Below, one piece after another: positions 15,006 through 21,973 of a stretch of 21,973 bases of DNA. Source of the DNA: Shuttleworthia sp045545575 (lineage in GTDB: Bacteria; Bacillota; Clostridia; Lachnospirales; Lachnospiraceae); assembly GCA_045545575.1 (NCBI GenBank), contig JAZQBE010000104.1, forward strand, positions 1 to 21,973. Reading direction: 5' to 3'. A program made the position numbers and the translations under genes. Each line of letters opens with the position of its first letter. Within the stretch, counting starts at the first letter, position 1. The notes beneath the pieces were generated by a model. The model was not told the DNA's origin. It saw nothing but the letters and a program-made list of their open reading frames with translations, and did no database searches.

Positions 15006-15034
15006 TGTTTACAATGCGAAGTATACGGTGTCAA
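15006..15034 (-). promoter_or_regulatory. Promoter of the Cthe_2159-type gene
   Basis: On the minus strand a perfect TTGACA (15034-15029), 17 bases, then TAAACA (15011-15006). Strong -35 and a moderate -10. Confidence 0.6.
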
Positions 15035-15140
15035 CCTAAAATGAACCCAAAAACAAAAGGCGAAAAAAAAGAATTTTTCGTCTTTTCATCCGCAGGCCGC
15101 CCACTGGATTTTTCAGCGGAAAAACGGTATCTTAAGTATC

Positions 15141-16829
15141 ATGAATACTTACATCACATCCTTCTTACAAAAACGGGGCATTGCGGCCCCTGAGGCAGCA
15201 ACACGCTTCCTTTCCTTTTCCGCGGCGCAGCTGCGGCGCGTTTCCGATCTGGAAAACGGCGACGCCCTGCTTGCGCGGCTTTGCGATGCCGTGCGCGAAA
15301 AGAAAGAAATCACGATCTACGGCGATTACGACGCCGACGGCGTGATGGCTTCCTTCATCCTGTACAGTGGGCTCGACCGCGTCAATCCGGGCAGGATCCA
15401 CGGGGTCATCAACAACCGGTTCGAGGACGGCTACGGGATCTCGACGGCGAGCATGGAAAAGTGCCTGGACAAATATCCGGGCACGCAGGTCGTCCTGACC
15501 TGCGACAACGGCATCGCCGCCGCGGAAGCCGCCGCATTGTGCCTGTCCCGCGGGGTGGAATATCTGGTGACGGACCACCACGAGCAGGGCAAGCTGCTTC
15601 CGGACGGCATTCTGTTCGTCGATGAAAAAAGCCGCGTCCAGAAGGCCGCGGACGCTTCTGCCGGCGCGGAGCCCGAACTGTTCTGCGGAGCGGAGCTGGC
15701 GCGGCGTGTCGTCACGGAGCTGTATGAACGGCTGGGGCTGGCCGCCGACGAATCGGCCTATCTGGACAGTCTGTATGCCTATGCCGGCTTTGCGACGATC
15801 ACCGATTCCGTGCCCATGAACGCCGCGAATCACTTCGTGGCGCGCCGCGGTCTGGACGAGATCCGCAAGGGCGCCGGGGTGTGGGGCTGGCTGCGGGAAG
15901 AGCTGGCCATCCGCGAAATCACCGCGGATACGGTCGGTTTCCGCTACGGTCCGCTGGTCAACGCGGCGGCCCGGGTCGGCGGATCCGCGGCGCCGGCCAT
16001 GCGGGTGTTCCTGCTGGCCTACCTGGGCCGGGAGACCGCCTGCCGCCAGGCCATCCGCGCGCTGGCGGAGTTCAACGATGCCCGCAAGGGACTGTGCATC
16101 GCGGACGACCGCCGCGCTCTGGCTTTGATTGAGGAACAGCATCTGGAGAACGACGCTTTTCTGCTGGTCTGGGATCCCGGGTTTTCCGAGGGCATCAACG
16201 GACTGACGGCATCCCATCTGTCGGAACGGTTCGGCGTGCCGGCTGCCGTCCTGGCGCCGACAAAAGCGGATCCGTCTGTCTACAAGGGCTCCGCCCGCTC
16301 CGTCGAAGGGTTCAACCTCTTCGAAGCGCTGACGGCGCATCCGGACAAGATCGCCGCCGGCGGTCATCCGATGGCGGCCGGCCTGGTGGCAAAGGAAGCG
16401 GATCTGCCCGAGATCCGCGCGCTGCTGTGCGCGGCGGCGTCTCCTGTGATCGAGGAACTGCGGACGCGCCGACAGGAAGAAGGCCTGAAAGCGGATTATG
16501 TCTTTTCGCCGGAGGCCCTCTCCGTTTCCGAAGTGGAAACGATGAACGCCGCCTGGGCGGCCTTGGAGCCCTTCGGACCCGGATTTGAAGCACCCCGCAT
16601 CGTCCTGTCGGGCCGCGCGAAGGATCTGTTTTCCATGAAAAACGACGTCCACGCGAAATACACCTTCGATACCCCCTCCGCCGACGGCTGCCGGGTGGAG
16701 GCGATCTGGTGGAATCATTATGAAGACGCCCGCGCGCGGTATGAAGAAAGCCGCGATCTCTCCTTCGCGGGCCAGCTGCAGATCAATGAATTCAACGGCC
16801 GGAAAAGCATTCAGTTTATCATCCGGTAA
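15141..16829 (+). CDS. recJ: RecJ-type single-stranded-DNA-specific exonuclease (DHH/DHHA1)
   Basis: A 562-aa cytoplasmic phosphoesterase that degrades single-stranded DNA 5' to 3' in recombination and repair. The DHH domain shows YGDYDADGVMAS (60-71), NNRFEDGYGI (91-100), CDNG (121-124) and TDHHE (144-148), all metal-binding motifs of the family. The DHHA1 domain carries IAAGGHPMAAGL (GGH near 407-409), and the C-terminal OB-type region ends LQINEFNGRKSIQFIIR. Length fits the shorter bacterial RecJ form. No Shine-Dalgarno is seen before the ATG at 15141 and the bases upstream are AT-rich with no strong promoter, so initiation may be weak. It is followed after 11 bases by the Nim-like gene, whose ribosome site overlaps the recJ stop. 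Confidence 0.93.
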   Translation: MNTYITSFLQKRGIAAPEAATRFLSFSAAQLRRVSDLENGDALLARLCDAVREKKEITIYGDYDADGVMASFILYSGLDRVNPGRIHGVINNRFEDGYGISTASMEKCLDKYPGTQVVLTCDNGIAAAEAAALCLSRGVEYLVTDHHEQGKLLPDGILFVDEKSRVQKAADASAGAEPELFCGAELARRVVTELYERLGLAADESAYLDSLYAYAGFATITDSVPMNAANHFVARRGLDEIRKGAGVWGWLREELAIREITADTVGFRYGPLVNAAARVGGSAAPAMRVFLLAYLGRETACRQAIRALAEFNDARKGLCIADDRRALALIEEQHLENDAFLLVWDPGFSEGINGLTASHLSERFGVPAAVLAPTKADPSVYKGSARSVEGFNLFEALTAHPDKIAAGGHPMAAGLVAKEADLPEIRALLCAAASPVIEELRTRRQEEGLKADYVFSPEALSVSEVETMNAAWAALEPFGPGFEAPRIVLSGRAKDLFSMKNDVHAKYTFDTPSADGCRVEAIWWNHYEDARARYEESRDLSFAGQLQINEFNGRKSIQFIIR

Positions 16830-16840
16830 AGGAGGCCCCT

Positions 16841-17317
16841 ATGTTCCGACCCATGCGACGCTTCAAACAGCAGATTTCCGACGCGGAATGCATCGAAGTA
16901 TTAAAGGCCGCGCCCCGCTGCGTGCTCTCCGTCCTCGGCGACGACGGCTACCCGTACGGCGTGCCGATCAACCACTGGTACTGCGAGGAGGACGGCCATC
17001 TGTATTTTCACGGCGCGAAATCCGGCCATAAACTCGACGCAATCGCCCGCTGCGACAAAGTCAGCTGCTGCGTATACGACGAAGGCTTCCGCCGCGAAGG
17101 CGAGTGGGCTTTGAACATCCGCAGCGTCATCGTCTTCGGGCGGATCCGCGTCGTCACCGACGACGAAAAAAAGCGTGTCATCTGCTCGGAGCTGACACGC
17201 AAATTTACGGACGACGAAGAATATCTTCAAAAGGAACTCGACGTGCATTTCTCCCGGGTCGAGTGTCTGGAGCTGATTCCGGAGCACATGACCGGAAAGC
17301 TGGTGAACGAATCCTGA
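16841..17317 (+). CDS. Pyridoxamine 5'-phosphate oxidase-fold flavin protein (Nim-like)
   Basis: A 158-aa small FMN-binding split-barrel protein. The pattern APRCVLSVLGDDGYPYGVPINHWYCEEDGHLYFHGAKSGHKLDAI is typical of the NimA/NimB-like PNPOx subfamily, which uses reduced flavin and in some members reduces nitroimidazole drugs. YDEGFRREGEWALNIRSVIVFG and the C-terminal FSRVECLELIPEHMTGK segment complete the fold. AAAGGAGG lies 5-6 nt before the ATG and overlaps the recJ stop codon, so recJ and this gene are probably co-transcribed. Physiological substrate unknown; resistance should not be assumed. Confidence 0.88.
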   Translation: MFRPMRRFKQQISDAECIEVLKAAPRCVLSVLGDDGYPYGVPINHWYCEEDGHLYFHGAKSGHKLDAIARCDKVSCCVYDEGFRREGEWALNIRSVIVFGRIRVVTDDEKKRVICSELTRKFTDDEEYLQKELDVHFSRVECLELIPEHMTGKLVNES

Positions 17318-17402
17318 AAGTAGAACGGGGGTTTGGCACCCGCTCCACTTTCGACACACAAGCAAAAAGTGGAACGGGTGCCTGACCCCCGTTCCACTTT
17401 TT
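17317..17402. repeat. Two opposed hairpins with related loops; bidirectional terminator
   Basis: Hairpin A: AAAGTAGAACGGG (17317-17329) and CCCGCTCCACTTT (17339-17351), loop ggtttggca. Hairpin B: AAAAAGTGGAACGGG (17364-17378) and CCCGTTCCACTTTTT (17388-17402), a perfect 15-bp stem, loop tgcctgacc. Read on the minus strand, loop B is ggtcaggca, close to loop A, so A and B are inverted copies of one element, 12 bases apart. The T-run ends make B a bidirectional terminator for the convergent Nim-like gene (stop at 17317) and MFS gene (stop at 17406). The 86 bases fill the whole gap between them. Confidence 0.85.
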
Positions 17403-17405
17403 AAC

Positions 17406-18851
17406 TTATTCCGCTTCCGGATCGATCAGATCTTCCCATTCCGCCTCGGAGGCCGCGTCGATGGCTTCGAAGTCGGCGCCCTTGGTTTCCTTGGATCGCA
17501 GCATGATCAGGATCAGCGCGATGACCATGCCCGGCAGTGCGGAGATGGCGCAGGCGATGCCGATCCACTCATCGTGGATGAAGACTTCCGCGATGGTCAG
17601 GGCGAACATCCCGCTGAAGATACCGATGTACTGCAGCAGGTTCAGCGCGCCGAGCACGGAGCCGCGGATCTTGGTGGGCACTTTTTCGGACGCCATGAAG
17701 ACCATGTAGTCCTGCGAGGTCCAGTAGCCGCCCAGGAATCCGGAGTACAGGATGCCGAGGAACCAGGAGTTCCAGCCGAGGCGCACGCCGAAGACGAACA
17801 GCAGGAAGCTGACGGCGGACATGATGCCGGTCACCAGCACGGTGGTCTTGCGGCCGAGGTGGTCGCCGATCAGGCCGAAGATGATGATGATCACGGCATA
17901 GCCGAAGGCGTAGACGGTCTGGGCGTTGGTGATCTCGGTTTCGGTCATGCCGGTGGCCATGATGACGTTGATGTTGCCGGTAATGCCCATCATGCCGATG
18001 GCGAACAGGATGATGGCGATGACCGTCCAGCGGATATCGGCGTCATGGTTGAACAGGTAGCGGATCGCGCGGAAGACGCCGCTCTTGCCGGCTTTGCCGC
18101 GCTGGGCTTTCTTTTCTTCTTTGGTCAGCTTCTTCTTTTCCGGATGACGCACCTCATAAGGCTCTTCCAGATGATGGATGCGCTGCTCCAGGAAGACCTT
18201 GGATTCGCGGGTCAGAAGCAGGGCGATCAGGCCGACGGCGATGCCGCCGATGCCGGGGATCAGATAGATGCTCTTCCAGGTTTCGGGATTGTTGTCCACG
18301 AAGACGCGGCGCAGCAGCGGAACGGCGACCAGGCCGAAGGTGCCGATGCCCTTCGTGACGGCGTAGATCGTCGCGCGGTATTTCGGCGGCGCGGATTCCT
18401 GAATGTACACCACCTGCATGTCATGGGCGATGAAGAAGAAGATCATCGTGTAGCCGATGGCATAGGTGACCAGGTTGTTCGAGAAGAAGCACAGAATCAT
18501 GCCGATGCCGAAGCCGATGGTGTTCACCACCAGGAACATCTTCCGCCCGAACTTGTCCGCCAGCGCCTTGTAGAAGGGCGCCAGCATCGTGATCATCGAC
18601 AGCGGCGTGGTGATGGCCGTCATGGCCGCCTTGCCGGTGGACAGATCCAGCGTCGGGAAGAACTGCTTGATAGCGTTGCTCTCCACCATGCCCGGTGTGT
18701 TGGTGGCGATTTCGTCCACGATGTGGATCAGGACGACCACCACGCACAGAACCAGCAGATACGCCGCGTATTCCGGCTTTGCCAGCTGTGACTTCCGCCA
18801 GGACAGCTCCTTCCTGTCCTTGGCTTCCCATTGTTCTCTTGTTTTCATCAT
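17406..18851 (-). CDS. Major facilitator superfamily transporter
   Basis: A 481-aa membrane carrier with 12 predicted helices in two bundles. The inter-helix 2-3 loop has LADKFGRKMFL (about 97-107), and its second-half copy is IGDHLGRKTTVLV. A long charged cytoplasmic loop follows helix 6 (VRHPEKKKLTKEEKKAQRGK). The sequence around TVYAFGYAVIIIIFG and the loop PPKYRATIYAVTKGIG resemble the sugar/metabolite-porter branch, but no substrate motif is clear. Two ATGs are adjacent (18851 and 18848); AGGGGG precedes both, and the second has better spacing. It ends in an acidic tail (DAASEAEWEDLIDPEAE). It lies 100 bases behind the BTAD regulator gene on the same strand, with its own promoter. Confidence 0.9.
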   Translation of the reverse strand: MMKTREQWEAKDRKELSWRKSQLAKPEYAAYLLVLCVVVVLIHIVDEIATNTPGMVESNAIKQFFPTLDLSTGKAAMTAITTPLSMITMLAPFYKALADKFGRKMFLVVNTIGFGIGMILCFFSNNLVTYAIGYTMIFFFIAHDMQVVYIQESAPPKYRATIYAVTKGIGTFGLVAVPLLRRVFVDNNPETWKSIYLIPGIGGIAVGLIALLLTRESKVFLEQRIHHLEEPYEVRHPEKKKLTKEEKKAQRGKAGKSGVFRAIRYLFNHDADIRWTVIAIILFAIGMMGITGNINVIMATGMTETEITNAQTVYAFGYAVIIIIFGLIGDHLGRKTTVLVTGIMSAVSFLLFVFGVRLGWNSWFLGILYSGFLGGYWTSQDYMVFMASEKVPTKIRGSVLGALNLLQYIGIFSGMFALTIAEVFIHDEWIGIACAISALPGMVIALILIMLRSKETKGADFEAIDAASEAEWEDLIDPEAE

Positions 18852-18901
18852 TCCCCCTTTTCTTTCATTCCCACAGATACAGCCTGAGCAGTTACAGCAA
18901 A

Positions 18902-18930
18902 ATTATATCCTTAATGTGCACGATCACAAA
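18902..18930 (-). promoter_or_regulatory. Promoter and possible operator of the MFS gene
   Basis: On the minus strand a perfect TATAAT (18907-18902), with TTTGTG (18930-18925) as a weak -35 at 17 bp. A TGTG-n6-CACA inverted repeat (18915-18928) overlaps the -35, resembling a regulator site. It may be the target of the adjacent regulator; that is inference. Confidence 0.5.
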
Positions 18931-18951
18931 AGCAATATTCTTCTTTTTTTA

Positions 18952-20142
18952 TCAATTTTGTGCCAGGATTGCGGTCCGGATCTGGTAGTCCACGCCCGTG
19001 CGCTGTCCGACGGACAGGAAGTTTTTGTCGATGCGCCGGCGGACGATCTCGCAGTCCTCCCGGCTCGTATTGGTCAGCAGCACCAGGAACTGTCCCTTGC
19101 CGTACCGGGAGACCGTGTCCGAGTACCGGATCGACCGGGTGATGGTCTGCTGCAGCCGTTTGGACAGCTCATCTAAGCGCGGGCCGTCTTCCATCATGTT
19201 GCCCTTGCCGTCCACAATCGTGCACAGCATCAGGAAAAAGCGGTCGGAATAGCGGTTCATCATGCGGTCGAGGGTCCGGTACACGCCCTGGAACACCGGA
19301 TACGGACAGAAGAATCCGCCGCGGCCGTCCGGCGTCTCCTCGAACAGACTCGCCTGGATCGTCTCGATATCCGCGTGCTCATGCACCATGCCGGCGCTTA
19401 AGCGGTTCGCCAGATCGCGGATGTAGGCCGGCTCCCGGCGGCCGAGCTCGTTGATATATGCCTGCACCGTATCGCTGCACAGGTCCTCGGCCTCTCGGAA
19501 CCGTCCCTGGGCCGACAGCGCTTCGATGGACAGCGCCTCCCACTCCGCAAAGGGATCGACGGATGCCGCGTAGGTGCCCAGTTCCAGCAGATCGGTATAG
19601 CGCAGATCGCTGCGGAGAATCCACGCAGCCTCGTTGACGCAGGTGCGGAACAGATCCCGGAAGCGGGCGATCTCGTGAACCGCCCAGGGCGCCGGGACTT
19701 CGCCGCCCAGAAACTCGCCCGTATAGCAGCGGACCGCCGACAGCAGGAAGGACAGCCGTTCGTCGGCATCCGTTTCCTCTTCGGACAATTCATAATAATG
19801 AAGCATCTCGTCCGTATCGCTGTGCACCGGAATCTGCGGCGTCCAGGTATAGACGCCGCCCTTGACCGTGATGTAGTCGGCCTCGGGCAGGCCGGATGCC
19901 CGCAGCCGTTTCTTCGCATTATAAATAATGTTGCGCACGGCGTGCTGCGCGTCCTCCGGCTCCCGCCCCTCAAACAGCGTGTCTTTCAGTACGCTGCGGC
20001 TGGCGCCGTTTTCGTGATAATACAGGATCACCTGCATCAGACTTAAAAACTGCGAGGCGCTCTGGCGCCCGCCGGTGATTTCCTCTCCCCCGTACGCCAT
20101 CGAAAAGGCGCCCAGAAAACGCACCCGAAGCTCCTTTGACAT
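18952..20142 (-). CDS. AfsR/SARP-like (BTAD) regulator with degenerate GGDEF domain
   Basis: A 396-aa protein. Residues 4-105 form an OmpR-type winged helix of the SARP kind (LRVRFLGAFSMAYGGEEIT, then DAQHAVRNIIYNAKKRLRA and ITVKGGVYTW). Residues about 110-255 are the helical bacterial transcriptional activator domain (RYTDLLELGTYAASVDPFAE, WEALSIEALSAQGRFREAED). Residues about 275-390 look like a GGDEF domain: FFLMLCTIVDGKGN, then LQQTITRSIRYSDTVSRYG followed by GKGQF (348-352) where GGDEF is expected, then LVLLTNTS. The catalytic Asp-Glu pair is lost, so it should not make c-di-GMP but could bind a ligand or partner. I chose ATG 20142 (AAGGAAGG upstream) although the frame opens at 20280. 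It is divergent from the surface-protein gene and upstream of the MFS gene. Confidence 0.88.
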   Translation of the reverse strand: MSKELRVRFLGAFSMAYGGEEITGGRQSASQFLSLMQVILYYHENGASRSVLKDTLFEGREPEDAQHAVRNIIYNAKKRLRASGLPEADYITVKGGVYTWTPQIPVHSDTDEMLHYYELSEEETDADERLSFLLSAVRCYTGEFLGGEVPAPWAVHEIARFRDLFRTCVNEAAWILRSDLRYTDLLELGTYAASVDPFAEWEALSIEALSAQGRFREAEDLCSDTVQAYINELGRREPAYIRDLANRLSAGMVHEHADIETIQASLFEETPDGRGGFFCPYPVFQGVYRTLDRMMNRYSDRFFLMLCTIVDGKGNMMEDGPRLDELSKRLQQTITRSIRYSDTVSRYGKGQFLVLLTNTSREDCEIVRRRIDKNFLSVGQRTGVDYQIRTAILAQN

Positions 20143-20184
20143 GGTTTTCCTTCCTTTCCCTTTACGGCAGGTACTGCTGCGTCT

Positions 20185-20190
20185 ATTATA
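20185..20190 (-). promoter_or_regulatory. -10 box of the BTAD regulator gene
   Basis: On the minus strand a perfect TATAAT lies 43 bases before the ATG at 20142. No convincing -35 at 16-18 bp is seen, so the promoter may be weak or activated. Confidence 0.45.
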
Positions 20191-20226
20191 TCGTACTTTT
20201 CGGACGGCGTTTGGCGTTTTTTCAGC

Positions 20227-20255
20227 AAAAAACCGGAAAGTGTGACGCTTTCCGG
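20227..20255 (-). terminator. Orphan intrinsic terminator in the divergent gap
   Basis: On the minus strand CCGGAAAG (20255-20248), loop cgtcaca, CTTTCCGG (20240-20233), then six T. It is a textbook terminator but sits upstream of the regulator promoter, with no visible gene on the minus strand to the right of it (20256-20382). It could end a small RNA or block antisense transcripts from the surface-protein region. Confidence 0.65.
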
Positions 20256-20301
20256 GACGTTTTTGCGAAAACCGCTCCATTCGCGGCGGTTCCGGAGACC
20301 C

Positions 20302-20328
20302 TTGCTTTGACGCCCTCCCCTTTACAAT
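20302..20328 (+). promoter_or_regulatory. Candidate promoter of the MucBP surface-protein gene
   Basis: TACAAT (20323-20328) lies 55 bases before the ATG, with TTGCTT (20302-20307) at a short 15-bp spacing; TTGACG (20307-20312) is nearby but too close. The spacing is suboptimal, so a regulator may assist. Shared gap with the divergent BTAD regulator gene. Confidence 0.4.
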
Positions 20329-20382
20329 AGGCTCAGTAAATGAAACAAGCGTGAATGCTTTGAAAGGAATAAGGAGGATACC

Positions 20383-21973
20383 ATGAAACGTTTACGGATG
20401 AAACTCATCGCTCTGCTGCTCGCGGCTATGATGATCGCCGGCTGCATCCCGCAGGCCGCCAAAGCCGCCGACCCCCAGGTCATCGTTTCCGTCAACATCT
20501 ACGTAAACAATGCCCTGGCCGCCACCGACACCCTGTATGATTATGACGACGGCATCTGGTCCCTGGAATACGGCTCCCTTCCCGTGGAGTGGCTGTACGG
20601 CGACGCCTACGGCAGCCTGACCGGCGGATCCGCCTACTTTAACGGTGTGAAAGGGTACTTCTTCAACTGGGGAGGCGACCCGTCCATCTTTAAGAGCGAT
20701 TTCTCCGGCCCCACCCCGGACGATGAAGTCGTCGTCAACCTGTTCTTTGAAAAAGCCGGCGAAGAAGCCCCCGTCGTGTACGGCTCCGTGACCTTAAACA
20801 TCTCCGACGGCAGAAACCCGGCCGCCGGCATCACCGCCACCCTGACCGGCAAAAAAGGCGCCGACCGCCAGACCATGACCATCACCAGCGGCGAAGACGG
20901 CATCGCCTTCACCGACAGCCTCGACACTTCCTACGAGTGGTCCTACGAACTCGAAGGCTTCACCTACCTCGTCGACTTCGACGCCAACAACAGCTACTAC
21001 TCCGATCACGTCGCTCCCTCCGCCGCCCCGGCCGAGCCCGAGCCCGAACCTGATCCGGAACCGGAACAGAAGCTTTACACCGATCCGGAATTCGCCGGCG
21101 AAGAATACACCGTCTCTGTCACCCATGCCTTTAAGACCGAAGCCGGCGGCGTTTCCGTCGACGGACATCCCGAAGGCGCCACAGAGATTGCCGGCAAAAC
21201 CATCACCCTGCACCCCGGCGACGAAAGCATCCTCGGCGGCGATCTCTTCGAAGCCGTCGGCGGCGAATTCGAAACCATCGAAGCCGGCAAGACCGTCCGC
21301 CTCAACGGCGACGTGTACCGCCACTCCGGCAGCTATCTTTCCGGCGGCTGTCCGGATCCGGCCATCGGAAGCATCACCGGCATGACGATCGGACAGAGCT
21401 TCACCATGATCCGCAGCGACATCACCGTCATCTTAAGCTATACGCTGGAGGTTCCGTCCTACATCGTCACCATGAACTACGTCGATGAAGAAGGCAATGA
21501 GCTGGCCGGCACCGAAGTCCGCACCTTCACCGGAAGCACCGCCGCCACCGGCGCCGCCTTCTACGACGTCACCGGCTTCGAGCCCGGTTTCTACACCGGC
21601 TACAAGGTGGTGGAAGGATACACCTACGACCGCGCCGAGGGCGACGGCCTGACCGGCGAAATGGATGCCGACAAGACCGTGAACTTCATCTTTACCAAGG
21701 ATGCGGAAGAAGAGATCCCGGCAGATGAGCCGGCCGATCCGGAAGAGCCGGAAGAGCCGAAGGACGTCGATCCGACCGATGAGCTGGCGGATGAGCCGAC
21801 AACGGAAGACCCCACCGATGAGCCGACCGACGAAGAGCCGGAAGTTGTTGAACCCGAAGAAGAAGAACCCGAGGCTGTCGAGCCCGAAGAGGAAGAACCC
21901 GAAGCTGTCGAGCCTGAAGAGGAAGAACCCGAAGCTGTCGAGCCCGAAGAGGAAGAGCCCGAGGCTGTCGAGC
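20383..21973 (+). CDS. Secreted MucBP-type surface protein with acidic repeat stalk, 3'-truncated by window
   Basis: Reading from the ATG at 20383 (AAGGAGG 7 nt upstream) stays open to the window end, 530 codons visible. Residues 1-28 are a signal peptide; IAGC (18-21) resembles a lipobox, but AKA-AD at 26-29 is also a good signal-peptidase I site, so anchoring is undecided. Residues about 30-210 and 235-355 are beta-rich repeated regions without a named family, separated by an E/P linker (about 215-230). Residues about 359-440 match a MucBP-type domain: YIVTMNYVDEEGNELAGTEV...GYKVVEGYTYDR...KTVNFIFTKD. From about 446 the protein is Glu/Pro/Asp-rich and enters exact 10-residue repeats. MucBP domains often bind mucin or glycans, so a surface adhesin is likely. 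The cell-wall anchor, if any, is beyond the window. Confidence 0.85.
   Translation, partial: MKRLRMKLIALLLAAMMIAGCIPQAAKAADPQVIVSVNIYVNNALAATDTLYDYDDGIWSLEYGSLPVEWLYGDAYGSLTGGSAYFNGVKGYFFNWGGDPSIFKSDFSGPTPDDEVVVNLFFEKAGEEAPVVYGSVTLNISDGRNPAAGITATLTGKKGADRQTMTITSGEDGIAFTDSLDTSYEWSYELEGFTYLVDFDANNSYYSDHVAPSAAPAEPEPEPDPEPEQKLYTDPEFAGEEYTVSVTHAFKTEAGGVSVDGHPEGATEIAGKTITLHPGDESILGGDLFEAVGGEFETIEAGKTVRLNGDVYRHSGSYLSGGCPDPAIGSITGMTIGQSFTMIRSDITVILSYTLEVPSYIVTMNYVDEEGNELAGTEVRTFTGSTAATGAAFYDVTGFEPGFYTGYKVVEGYTYDRAEGDGLTGEMDADKTVNFIFTKDAEEEIPADEPADPEEPEEPKDVDPTDELADEPTTEDPTDEPTDEEPEVVEPEEEEPEAVEPEEEEPEAVEPEEEEPEAVEPEEEEPEAVE
21841..21973 (+). repeat. 30-bp in-frame tandem repeat encoding an acidic stalk
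   Basis: Four full 30-bp units (21841-21870, 21871-21900, 21901-21930, 21931-21960) and a partial fifth run to the window edge. Each encodes a 10-residue unit (E-A-V-E-P-E-E-E-E-P type; the first unit has V-V). Later units differ only at silent sites such as ccc/cct and gaa/gag. It forms a negatively charged, extended stalk that probably varies in length by slipped-strand or recombination events. The full copy number is outside this window. Confidence 0.95.

Noticed and set aside
15165..16718. Minus-strand open frame of 517 codons
   Set aside because: Mirror of recJ, which has complete DHH motifs; the composition is shadow-like and no start signal is seen.
17317..17402. CRISPR repeat or tRNA-like structure
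   Set aside because: Only two copies in inverted orientation, with no spacer pattern, and the stems do not fit a cloverleaf; terminator/REP-like element fits better.
17574..18791. Plus-strand open frame of 405 codons
   Set aside because: Antisense to the MFS gene; extreme Asp/His/Gly/Gln content is the complement of hydrophobic codons, not a real protein.
21841..21973. CRISPR array
   Set aside because: The 30-bp repeats have no spacers, are in frame and encode a continuous acidic protein segment.

Overview
The window looks like the chromosome of a high-GC, anaerobic, Gram-positive member of the Bacillota (Clostridia or a relative). Four things point there: strong AGGAGG-type ribosome binding sites on most genes; families typical of that group (YitT, PucR/CdaR-type regulator, AGCS symporter, Cthe_2159-like lipoprotein, MucBP-type surface protein); oxygen-sensitive ferredoxin chemistry (indolepyruvate:ferredoxin oxidoreductase); and a Nim-like flavin protein. 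The species cannot be named from the sequence. There are no rRNA, tRNA or CRISPR features and no intact mobile element. The only mobile-type trace is a decayed fragment of a BRO-N-type phage antirepressor gene.

Left part (1-4872). A MarR repressor gene and an ABC exporter gene (cut by the window edge) form a minus-strand unit. It is driven by a clear sigma-A promoter followed directly by three abutting 14-bp palindromes, almost certainly the MarR operator. Next comes a minus-strand pucR-like regulator and yitT-type membrane protein pair. It is transcribed divergently from a PlsC-type acyltransferase carrying a zinc ribbon and an extra C-terminal region.

Middle part (4873-13386). An AGCS alanine/glycine:cation symporter and a cytoplasmic family-2 glycoside hydrolase lie on the plus strand, each ending in a hairpin terminator. 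Facing them on the minus strand is a tight three-gene operon, iorA-iorB-paaK, with overlapping ends and ideal Shine-Dalgarno sites. It encodes indolepyruvate:ferredoxin oxidoreductase and an arylacetate-CoA ligase. Together the enzymes connect aryl pyruvates, aryl acetyl-CoAs and free aryl acetates, so the operon can serve aromatic amino acid breakdown or, run backward, aryl-acid salvage.

Right part (13387-21973). A Cthe_2159-type calcium/carbohydrate-binding lipoprotein gene with a roughly 150-nt leader diverges from recJ, which is followed by a Nim-like PNPOx-fold gene. A striking pair of head-to-head hairpins with related loops separates these from a convergent MFS transporter. The transporter lies behind an AfsR/SARP-like (BTAD) regulator whose C-terminus looks like a catalytically dead GGDEF domain. 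That regulator is divergent from a large secreted MucBP-type protein, which ends at the window edge inside a 30-bp tandem repeat encoding an acidic E/P-rich stalk.

I see no single multi-gene system that is clearly new. The observations most worth following are the triple palindromic MarR operator, the BTAD-pseudo-GGDEF regulator, the paired-hairpin repeat, the ior-paaK operon and the acyltransferase-zinc ribbon fusion.
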